The notes under the pieces were generated by a model. The model had not been told where the DNA came from and did no database searches. It saw only the letters and a program-made list of their open reading frames with translations. Below, piece after piece: positions 6,505 through 13,030 of a stretch of 13,226 nt of DNA; within the stretch, counting starts at the first letter, position 1, and each line of letters starts with the position of its first letter. The position numbers and the translations under genes were made by a program. Source of the stretch: Microcaldota archaeon (GTDB lineage: Archaea; Micrarchaeota; Micrarchaeia; Anstonellales; Bilamarchaeaceae); assembly GCA_020726005.1 (NCBI GenBank), contig DYTL01000009.1:1-13226 (forward strand), given 5' to 3'.

Positions 6505-6603
6505 TTTTCATTTTAGTCTTTTCACACCTATTTAAAAATGAAAAGTTAGCTGTCGATACGTCGATTGTGGATTTCCAGTATAACAACAATTCATTTTTCT
6601 TTG
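6505..6603 (-). other. tRNA-Lys interruption 2 (99 nt, T-loop position 59/60)
   Basis: Intervening sequence inside the T loop, a rare place for a tRNA intron. TTCA (6606-6609) pairs with TGAA (6507-6510) to make the 4-bp core between two 3-nt bulges. The segment encodes no protein. It contains TTTTAAATAG on the minus strand (6528-6537), about 28 bases before exon 3, which is also well placed to be the fibrillarin promoter. Confidence 0.85.
6528..6538 (-). promoter_or_regulatory. TATA-like element inside tRNA-Lys interruption 2, probable fibrillarin promoter
   Basis: Read on the minus strand the sequence is TTTTTAAATAG. Transcription from it would start near 6504-6508, at or just before tRNA-Lys exon 3, and run on into fibrillarin with a leader of about 70 bases containing the exon. 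No better TATA-like sequence is seen between the exon and the fibrillarin ribosome binding site. Placement is by motif and distance. Confidence 0.4.
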
Positions 6604-6625
6604 TTTGAACTCACGGCCTACGGAT

Positions 6626-6713
6626 TTCTCCTCTTCTGATGAACTATTTAAATATCTCGAAAAAGTTTAAACGTTTTTTGATAAACTTTTTAGGCAGTCC
6701 GAAAAAGTTTTTT
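6626..6713 (-). other. tRNA-Lys interruption 1 (88 nt, canonical position 37/38)
   Basis: Intervening sequence between anticodon-loop positions 37 and 38. It begins with a strong internal hairpin, AAACTTTTT pairing with AAAAAGTTT, and repeats AAACTTTTTCG near its middle. On the minus strand it contains ATTTAAATAG (6644-6653), centred about 24 bases before the first base of exon 2, a TATA-like placement. It encodes no protein and is far too short for a homing endonuclease. Confidence 0.85.
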
Positions 6714-6775
6714 TAAGAGTCCGCTGCTCTGGCCAAGCTGAGCTATGGGCCCGTTATTAATATAATATAACGCAG

Positions 6776-6786
6776 ATTTTATAAAT
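6776..6786. promoter_or_regulatory. Shared TATA element of divergent tRNA-Lys and tRNA-Cys
   Basis: ATTTTATAAAT is nearly palindromic. Its centre is about 31 bases from the first base of tRNA-Cys (6812, plus) and about 29 bases from that of tRNA-Lys (6752, minus). One TBP site could thus serve both genes. A second AT-rich element (TATATTATAT, about 6759-6769) lies nearer tRNA-Lys but is too close for normal spacing. Confidence 0.5.
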
Positions 6787-6811
6787 TCGTTTTGTAGAAT
6801 AATGATATTAT

Positions 6812-6882
6812 GCTGGGTTGACAGATCGGCTATGTACCCGCCTGCAGAGCGGGATAGAGGGGTTCAATTCCCTTACCCAGCT
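6812..6882 (+). tRNA. tRNA-Cys(GCA)
   Basis: A 71-nt uninterrupted tRNA. The acceptor GCTGGGT/ACCCAGC is perfect with discriminator T, as expected for Cys. The D arm is weak (ACA/TGT around the GG-containing loop). The anticodon stem is CCCGC/GCGGG with loop CTGCAGA (anticodon GCA at 6844-6846), the variable loop is ATAG, and the T arm is AGGGG-TTCAATT-CCCTT. CCA is not encoded. It is transcribed away from tRNA-Lys from the shared TATA element. An 8-bp hairpin starts 4 bases after the discriminator. Confidence 0.95.
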
Positions 6883-6885
6883 TTG

Positions 6886-6906
6886 CCTATTAAACAAGTT
6901 AATAGG
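6886..6906 (+). terminator. Hairpin directly after tRNA-Cys
   Basis: CCTATTAA (6886-6893) and TTAATAGG (6899-6906) form a perfect 8-bp stem with an ACAAG loop. It begins 4 bases after the tRNA discriminator and may mark the 3' end or guide 3' processing. No U-tract follows directly, so termination is only a guess. Confidence 0.35.
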
Positions 6907-7019
6907 GGTTGATAAAAATGTCAAAAAAAAGCAATTATCATGTGATGCAAATTTCGTCCTTCAAGATAAGAGATTACAGACTCATCATTATTTATATTTA
7001 GTCTTTATAACATAGAGAT

Positions 7020-10000
7020 ATGCTCAAGAAAATAAGTTTTGGACTTGTTTTGTTTATTCTAGTTTCCTTTAGTGTAGATTCATTTATAGAAAATTTTGAA
7101 CGACCTTGGAATTACGAATATAAATGGCCAAATAATGTAAGTGTTGTGGATTATACTCTTACATTTGGAGGGGGTATTTCACCGAGTTGGAATGTGTATG
7201 TATTGCAAAATAGTGTTGATAGACTTTCAATTCCTATTATTGCTACCCCTTATTCACAAACTACGAAAATAATTAACGCAAAAAGAAGTTATACTGAAAC
7301 AAAAAACATCTTTGTTCAAATTGATGAATTTACAAATAAAGGAATTTATCCTTTATTCATTGACCCTACTCAAATTTGTAATTTCTTTAATGTTACAGAC
7401 ACTACCAATTGTATGTGTATATTTACTAGGGATGTATTAGAATGCACAGGTGTAAATAGAGAATTCAGATATTTACTTGCAAAACGGATTTTTAGTAGTG
7501 ATTATGCTGCTGCTTGGAAAGGAAGTATGAATAACTCTCTTGACGCACTTGAAAATGCCAGTTCGGCACTTAACAAAGCGCTTTATACGCTCGAAAAAGA
7601 TTATATAAATATTGCTTTTAGTGGTGCGTGTGAACATGATGTTGCTGGTTATGAAGCATGCGAAAACGTTTCTCTGTTTTTTGCGGCTTTAAACAATAGT
7701 AATATAATAGATTATGCAGATTTTAGAAAAATAAAATTTGCACTTGAAAATAATTATATAAAGGTTTATGATGATGTACCGCTTCTTGAGTTTGGATGGA
7801 TAATAAATTCCATTGGAGATGAAAAGGATTCCAATACTGCAATAGGAAAAATAAAATTACTTAACTCTATTTTGAACGCGCATAATGAAACACTAAAACG
7901 CAGATATATCGCGCTCTTAAATGAAGCTAACGCATTAATAGATGAAGCATCAAATTTAGATAAAATTGTGGATGAACAGCAATTAAGAAAGATATACGTC
8001 AGTTCTTTGTTTAAAGATATCGCGGGTGGGGATACCGCAAGTGTAACTGAAAAGATAAGTAATGGAAAATTGTTTTTAGCTTTAGCATACGCAAATATGA
8101 GTAATTCAAAAATCACAATGTCTTATCAGGAATCTGGTTATTTAAGAGCAGTTATTGCTGATCTAAGTAATGCAAAAATTCTTGCGCGTACATCTAAAAA
8201 TGAATTTAGTACAGCGATCAATAATGCAAAAGAAATTGTTTCTTCTTATGAAAAAAAAGCAAGCGAATGGATTTCAAAGACAGATGATAAATTTGTAGAT
8301 CGCACAATACCAGAAAGAGCGCGAGTGTTTTATGAATTGGCAAAGAAGAGTTTTAATGATGGAAGAAATGCTGATAAAATAGGTAATAAATTTGAGTATT
8401 ATGTTTATGCAATAAAAAATGCAAAAAGTGCGTACGCGATTTCGCCCGAAAACGAAAAAGATACTAATTGGTCTTCAATTGCTTCGTGTTTGGAAGCTGA
8501 AGATTTAATGAAAAAAGCAAAAATAGATGGAATTGATATTATTACAGAAACTGCATTGTATTCGGTTTTAAACAAAAGTAAAAATGTTAGTGAGTTTATT
8601 TCCGGTTGCAATTATATCAAAGAAACGATTATAGCATCAGCACAACATGAATATTCTGGTTTAAATGAATTACGGAGCGAAGCATCTAAATTTATTGTTT
8701 TATGTGGAACAGATTGCGATGACTTAAAAACAGATTTGAAAATAATAGAAACTGGAATAGCATTAAATGGAGAAATTGTTTATCCTGATTCTATTGGTTC
8801 ATTAAAAATATTACAAAATAGATATGTTGAAATTAAAAATAAAGCAATAATAAGTATTAAACTGCAACTCGAAAAATATCTTTTTGTAAGAAAAACTTTT
8901 TTTGCAGAAAATGCAGTACTTGATAGACCAAGTAACGTACGTTTTGAAATTAGTGTTACAAACACCGTAGAATATCCAGGAAAAAATCTTAAAATTAATG
9001 TTGAAAGTCCTGTGGATTTCAGTCAGGATGATTTGGTTTGTGGTACTGAAGATCTAAGTGGAGTAGTATATCTAAATGGAAAATTATCGATGTATATAAA
9101 CACGATAAACGCTTCTGAGAAAAAATTGTTTGCTTTTGAAAAAAATAGAACTTTACTTAGAACTGAAAAAATTATGAAAAAGGCTTTTGGAGCAGAAGAT
9201 TATTCTGCACGAATTAATGAAAACAGAGATGTTGTTTGTGTTATTGGTATAGACGGTTTTTATGTAAGTGAAAAATGGATTGAGTTGAAGATAGATGATG
9301 GTTTGGTTGTATTAAATAATGGCTTTGTAAAAAAGCATGTTTCTGAAGGAACACATAGGTTCGAGGCAAGATATGATATAAAAGATGCTTATTCAAAACA
9401 AATTACTGAAAGTAACGGTATTAAAGCAGGCGAACGGGTTTATTATAAATATATTATTGAATTGACGCCCAATATGGGTATGGAATACCTGCAAACATTT
9501 GCACCTATCCCTCAAAACGACTATGTAAAGGAAAGAAAAGCAATTACTGTAAGTGGTGAAAAAATTGAAACTATTGAAAATGTAGGGGGTTTTACACTTA
9601 GGGTTTTTGGATTAATTCAAAGTAAAAAGGCGTCGGTAATCGTAAGTTATTACATAGACAACAGTACTGAATATGCAAAACAAGAAATAAATAAATTGGA
9701 AAAATTAAATTTAAGTAATGATAGTAAAATAATTGTAAATGAAGCTAAAACCGCGCTATTACAAAACGATACACAAACCGCAGTAGAAAAAATACAGAAA
9801 ACTTATGAGCATATTGAACGTGAAAGGATTGATACTACAAAATTGCAAAAGGAATATCAAATGCGTTATGTTCTTATTTCTAAAGAGTTACAAGAAATAG
9901 AGAATGTAGTTGTAAATAATGAAAATAATGATTTTGCGAATATTATTGAAATACGGCGTAATTTCCTTAATGGTGTTTTGAATGGATTAACTGGTAAAAC

Positions 10001-10871
10001 ACTTAGCGAACAAGTATCGCTGCTTAAAACATATGACGAAAAATGGATGTCTACCCGTCTTCAAATTTTCAAAAAAAATGCATCTGTAAAAATAAATACG
10101 ATGTACGCACGATATTTGGAGATTGGAAATAATGATACTGAACTTGCTATTGAATTTGCTTCACTTAGGAGTTTGTATCGTAAATTTGATACCAGTGCCT
10201 TATTGGAGGATGGGTATGCGCTTGCATCAGTTATCGAAAGAACTACAATAAAAATGGATGCTTTGGAGAAACGGATAACTGCGGAAACAACCACACTTGT
10301 TTCTAATATTGAAGTGGTACGTAAAGAATTCATAGAACTGTTAAAAAAATATAACAGTGAATATTCTGATGCAAAGGGGAGTAGATTTGAAAATCTTTTT
10401 AAGATTAAAAATGAAGATGCACGAGTCGTTCTAAAACAAATAGATAGTGTATTAAAAAATGGGAATAGTAGTACAATTTCCAAAACACATCAAAAACTTA
10501 TTGGATTAGATAGGAATATCAGCACGACGTTGGATTATTTAAATTGGCGCGCTAATAACGATTCTATCCATGTAAAGGAAATGGTCTCTGTATTTTCAAA
10601 AAGATTACCTGAAAAAGAGCATAAAAAAATTACTTCACTTACGACGGCAATGGATAATTATTTAAATAATAAAGAATGGGTAAAAACACTAAAAACACAT
10701 GATGAAATATTAAAAATACTTTCTTTATTTGAAAGTGGTACGAATTATGATATCATATTGTGGTTGAGCGCTGTTTTTGTTTGTGGAGTTGTTATGCTTT
10801 ATTATTTTAAAGGTAGGGAACAGAACGGAAAAAAACAAAAGCCTCTTAAAAAATTAGAAAAAGCTATTTAG
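7020..10871 (+). CDS. Large membrane-anchored surface protein, mostly helical with a central beta-rich region
   Basis: I recognise no family. The 1283-residue product begins with an apparent signal peptide (MLKKISFGLVLFILVSFSV) and ends with one membrane segment (about residues 1245-1263, ILWLSAVFVCGVVMLYYF) followed by a Lys-rich tail, so most of it should face outward. Residues about 25-140 are beta-like and include Cys-rich NVTDTTNCMC. About 150-610 is helical with coiled-coil character. About 620-885 looks beta-rich, with an adhesin- or CARDB-like feel (RFEISVTNTVEYPGKNLKI, LTPNMGMEYLQTFAPI, SVIVSYYIDNST). About 890-1240 is helical again. Many N-x-S/T sequons suggest N-glycosylation. It starts just after a TATA-like TTTATATTTAG (6991-7001), so the transcript is nearly leaderless. 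Its last 18 bases overlap the convergent helicase gene. It could be a structural envelope protein or serve contact with another cell; both are inference. Confidence 0.85.
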   Translation: MLKKISFGLVLFILVSFSVDSFIENFERPWNYEYKWPNNVSVVDYTLTFGGGISPSWNVYVLQNSVDRLSIPIIATPYSQTTKIINAKRSYTETKNIFVQIDEFTNKGIYPLFIDPTQICNFFNVTDTTNCMCIFTRDVLECTGVNREFRYLLAKRIFSSDYAAAWKGSMNNSLDALENASSALNKALYTLEKDYINIAFSGACEHDVAGYEACENVSLFFAALNNSNIIDYADFRKIKFALENNYIKVYDDVPLLEFGWIINSIGDEKDSNTAIGKIKLLNSILNAHNETLKRRYIALLNEANALIDEASNLDKIVDEQQLRKIYVSSLFKDIAGGDTASVTEKISNGKLFLALAYANMSNSKITMSYQESGYLRAVIADLSNAKILARTSKNEFSTAINNAKEIVSSYEKKASEWISKTDDKFVDRTIPERARVFYELAKKSFNDGRNADKIGNKFEYYVYAIKNAKSAYAISPENEKDTNWSSIASCLEAEDLMKKAKIDGIDIITETALYSVLNKSKNVSEFISGCNYIKETIIASAQHEYSGLNELRSEASKFIVLCGTDCDDLKTDLKIIETGIALNGEIVYPDSIGSLKILQNRYVEIKNKAIISIKLQLEKYLFVRKTFFAENAVLDRPSNVRFEISVTNTVEYPGKNLKINVESPVDFSQDDLVCGTEDLSGVVYLNGKLSMYINTINASEKKLFAFEKNRTLLRTEKIMKKAFGAEDYSARINENRDVVCVIGIDGFYVSEKWIELKIDDGLVVLNNGFVKKHVSEGTHRFEARYDIKDAYSKQITESNGIKAGERVYYKYIIELTPNMGMEYLQTFAPIPQNDYVKERKAITVSGEKIETIENVGGFTLRVFGLIQSKKASVIVSYYIDNSTEYAKQEINKLEKLNLSNDSKIIVNEAKTALLQNDTQTAVEKIQKTYEHIERERIDTTKLQKEYQMRYVLISKELQEIENVVVNNENNDFANIIEIRRNFLNGVLNGLTGKTLSEQVSLLKTYDEKWMSTRLQIFKKNASVKINTMYARYLEIGNNDTELAIEFASLRSLYRKFDTSALLEDGYALASVIERTTIKMDALEKRITAETTTLVSNIEVVRKEFIELLKKYNSEYSDAKGSRFENLFKIKNEDARVVLKQIDSVLKNGNSSTISKTHQKLIGLDRNISTTLDYLNWRANNDSIHVKEMVSVFSKRLPEKEHKKITSLTTAMDNYLNNKEWVKTLKTHDEILKILSLFESGTNYDIILWLSAVFVCGVVMLYYFKGREQNGKKQKPLKKLEKAI

Positions 10872-12338
10872 GTTTGTTTGTCCGTTTTTATCTGTTTTTA
10901 TTTTTTTATTATCTTCTTTTGGCTGGATACTTGGTTTGTTTTGCATGTTTTTGATTATACTTTTCATTCTTCTTTCACGATTTACTGACGCCCAGTAAAA
11001 ATATTCATCTCGCGTATCTTTTGTAATTAATATGTAAACCTGTCCTTCTTTGAATCTACCTGCGCGGCCCCTGCGTTGGATACTTCGTATTTCACTTGGG
11101 ATCGGTTCGTAAAAAATTACTCCATCTACTTCTGGGATATCAAGTCCTTCTTCGCCTATAGAACTTGCAACCAAAACACGAAATTTATCCTCTCTAAATT
11201 GCGCTATTGTTTCCTCTTGTTGTTTTTTTGTATATTTATCCTTTTTACCGAGGAACGTGCGCGCTTGAACTCCAATAGTTTGTTCTATAAGGGCAACTTG
11301 ATCGCGATATTGTGCAAACACTATAATTTTTTTACTTTGCATTTGTTTTATAAGATCTATAAGAAGAAGAAGTTTTGGGTGTTCTTCTTTTGTTTCTAAA
11401 AGAATTTGTTTTATTCTAATTATTTCTGGTTTTTTTAGAAGAATTGTCGCACTTTTTGTTTTTTTTGTTAACATTTTTTCTAAATACTTTTTTAATGCTG
11501 AGGCACCTTGAGTTTCAATTAATTCTTGCATATGAAGAAGATTAAGAAGAATTGAGTAAGTAATAAGGATCGTATATTTTGCGTTACTATTTATATCTAA
11601 AATTTTTTGTCTTAATGTAAGAAAAAGTTTTTTAGATTTTGTTTGTGGTGGAAACCCCATTGCGGTAAGTTTTTGTACGTATTGCGAAATTAGTTTATCT
11701 AAAATAGATTTTATTAATTTTAAATCAGGGGTAAGTTGCGTTTCTATCCATGTTATATTAATATTTTTTACATAGTCCCGAACGTCTTCGTCTGTTTTTG
11801 TGCGTATTTGCACGTTTTGTATAAATAAGTTTGTAAGGATTTTATTTATACGTATGACATCGCCACCTGGAGATGCGGTAAGACCTATTATAAGCGCGTT
11901 ATTTTTTATTTTTTCTGCAACCGCAGTGTATGCGTAGTTACCTATTGCTCTATGAGCTTCATCAAATATACATAATGAGAATAGTTCTGGGTTTTTTAAT
12001 GTACCTGAAAGAATATCGTTTTTTATTGTTTGTGGGGTGGAGAAAATAATTTGTTTTTCATAAAATGATTCACGTTTGGATTTTGGGATTTCTCCTGTAA
12101 TTATAGTTACAATGTTTGGGTCTATTTCTGAAATTTCAAGAAATGAATTATAATGTTGTTTTACTAATGGTCGAGTTGGTGCAAGAAACAGACATTTTCC
12201 TGTTTTTATTTTGTTTTCTATTAACATAAAACCAATTAAGGTTTTACCAAGTCCTGTTGGGAGAACTACTAACATATTTCCTTTCTGTATTATAGCAGAA
12301 TAAATTGTTTTTTGATATGTACGAGGTTCGATTTTCAT
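10854..12338 (-). CDS. hef: Hef/FANCM-type SF2 helicase without nuclease, with C-terminal PIP box
   Basis: DNA helicase of the archaeal Hef/FANCM/Mph1 group, which remodels stalled forks and branched DNA. 494 residues. Motifs in order are RTYQ, PTGLGKT (Walker A, about 27-33), PTRPLVKQH, FDEAHRAIG (DEAH, about 126-129), LTASPGG (about 153-159), a helical insert with KKYLEKMLTKKT, IIVFAQYRDQ, VASSIGEEGLDIPEVD and QRRGRAGR (about 419-426). Many euryarchaeal Hefs continue into an XPF-like nuclease and HhH domain of several hundred residues. This one stops after a charged linker and ends QTNLNSFF, a good PCNA-interacting peptide (Q-x-x-L-x-x-F-F) at the extreme C-terminus. AAGGA about 8 bases before the ATG supports the start. 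The last 18 bases overlap the convergent surface-protein gene. Confidence 0.92.
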   Translation of the reverse strand: MKIEPRTYQKTIYSAIIQKGNMLVVLPTGLGKTLIGFMLIENKIKTGKCLFLAPTRPLVKQHYNSFLEISEIDPNIVTIITGEIPKSKRESFYEKQIIFSTPQTIKNDILSGTLKNPELFSLCIFDEAHRAIGNYAYTAVAEKIKNNALIIGLTASPGGDVIRINKILTNLFIQNVQIRTKTDEDVRDYVKNINITWIETQLTPDLKLIKSILDKLISQYVQKLTAMGFPPQTKSKKLFLTLRQKILDINSNAKYTILITYSILLNLLHMQELIETQGASALKKYLEKMLTKKTKSATILLKKPEIIRIKQILLETKEEHPKLLLLIDLIKQMQSKKIIVFAQYRDQVALIEQTIGVQARTFLGKKDKYTKKQQEETIAQFREDKFRVLVASSIGEEGLDIPEVDGVIFYEPIPSEIRSIQRRGRAGRFKEGQVYILITKDTRDEYFYWASVNRERRMKSIIKNMQNKPSIQPKEDNKKIKTDKNGQTNLNSFF

Positions 12339-12435
12339 TTTTTATCCTTTTAATACTTAATTAATTTACTTTATTATTTTTAGTGAGGTAGAGGGTATAG
12401 TTCTATTATTATATTGTATTTTTAATTAGGTTTAT

Positions 12436-12457
12436 TAATGTAACTATGGTTACATTA
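12436..12457. repeat. Perfect 9-bp inverted repeat in the hef / small-protein intergenic region
   Basis: TAATGTAAC and GTTACATTA flank the spacer TATG. It lies about 98 bases before the hef start and about 110 before the small gene at 12567. The two-fold symmetry could be a regulator site or a small hairpin. The surrounding 228-base intergenic stretch is otherwise featureless and almost pure A+T. Confidence 0.4.
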
Positions 12458-12566
12458 CTATCATAATAAAATTTAAAGAAATAAACTATATATCTAATAT
12501 AAAATTCCAACAGAATAAATAATAAAAATATATTATATTCAAAACAAATAATATTTCGGTGAAAAA

Positions 12567-12803
12567 ATGTTAGTATATTTTTATGATCTAAAACCAAAAA
12601 CAAAAAATATTTATAATAAATTAAAAAGAAGTTTTTATTATCATTTTAATAAAATAAAATCAAATACATTCTCATACAAAACAAAATCCGTTTTCGTAGT
12701 ACCAAACAAATATGAAAAAATAATAGATTCTTTTTTCCTTGGGTTTAAAGGAAACATAGAAATTTATAAGGTAAAAACAGATGCTATCGAACAATTATGT
12801 TAA
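12567..12803 (+). CDS. 78-residue protein with Cas2/VapD-like fold pattern
   Basis: Small basic protein. GGTGA lies 3-7 bases before the ATG, which supports real translation. The predicted order is strand LVYFYDL, helix YNKLKRSFYYHFNK, strand TKSVFVVP, helix KYEKIIDSFFLGF and strand IEIYKVKT. This beta-alpha-beta-alpha-beta order, with an Asp at the end of strand 1, resembles the ferredoxin fold of Cas2 and VapD. Canonical Cas2 is usually 85-100 residues, and no CRISPR repeats, cas1 or other cas gene are visible here, so a role in adaptation is unproven. It could be an orphan RNase-like or toxin-like protein, or an unrelated ferredoxin-fold protein. It ends in a 4-base overlap with an open minus-strand frame. 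Confidence 0.65.
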   Translation: MLVYFYDLKPKTKNIYNKLKRSFYYHFNKIKSNTFSYKTKSVFVVPNKYEKIIDSFFLGFKGNIEIYKVKTDAIEQLC

Positions 12804-13030
12804 TGCGATAAAAATATAAAAAAATTAATGTCTATAAATGGCATGTTTTTTTCACACATTATAGAATTAAATCTACTTATCATTTTTCTTAAAGAATTGA
12901 CAATACTTAGTTTTTTAATCACAATCTCGGTGTGTTTACATTTTTTCTTATATTTATCAAATTTTTTAAGAGGTTTATAATTGGTTCGCCTTTTTTTGTC
13001 TGTATTTTTTACGTTTTCAAGAACTTTATG
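12800..13030 (-). pseudogene. Possible broken 3' continuation of the right-edge coiled-coil gene
   Basis: A 76-codon open frame, very Lys-rich at first (NVKNTDKKRRTNYKPLKKF) and then IVIKKLSIVNSLRKM, ending at 12800. It has no ATG, GTG or TTG near its beginning and lies one frame away from the coding sequence that stops at 13026. The two could be one gene split by an indel. Chance openness in AT-rich DNA is the alternative, so this is a weak call. Confidence 0.25.

Larger units (their letters stand above)
6491..6752 (-). tRNA. tRNA-Lys(CUU) in three exons, interrupted at 37/38 and 59/60
   Basis: Joining 6752-6714, 6625-6604 and 6504-6491 gives a 75-nt tRNA. The acceptor stem GGGCCCA/TGGGCCC is perfect. 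The D arm is GCTC...GAGC, the anticodon stem GCGGA/TCCGT, the loop CTCTTAA (anticodon CUU, Lys), the variable loop AGGCC, and the T arm GTGAG-TTCAAAT-CTCAC, with discriminator G. CCA is not encoded. Both junctions fit a bulge-helix-bulge core. At 37/38 the 4-bp helix is CTCT/GGAG with bulges TAA and AAA; at 59/60 it is TTCA/TGAA with bulges AAC and AAT. Cutting after the second base of each bulge restores both loops to 7 nt exactly. The outer intron helix is weak in both, as in relaxed hBH motifs. It may be one transcript with two introns or several trans-joined transcripts. The 3' end lies 54 bases before the fibrillarin ATG on the same strand. Confidence 0.9.

Noticed and set aside
6437..6589. 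N-terminal extension of fibrillarin (starts at 6589 or 6511)
   Set aside because: It would translate tRNA-Lys exon 3 and intron sequence; the start at 6436 has a ribosome binding site and matches the family.
6918..7001. 27-codon plus-strand frame after tRNA-Cys with a GGGGTTGAT-like ribosome binding site
   Set aside because: Its tail (KIRDYRLIIIYI) faintly recalls RelE-type toxins, but it is too short to support a gene or remnant call.
6818..7015. 65-codon plus-strand open frame
   Set aside because: It begins inside tRNA-Cys and has no plausible protein content.
10061..10483. 140-codon minus-strand frame inside the large surface gene
   Set aside because: Antisense shadow of a long continuous coding sequence; its residue pattern is the Ser/Phe/Leu-rich type typical of such shadows.
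12409..12603. 64-codon minus-strand frame before hef
   Set aside because: Made of low-complexity A+T sequence, without a ribosome binding site, and overlapping the 12567 gene start and the inverted repeat.
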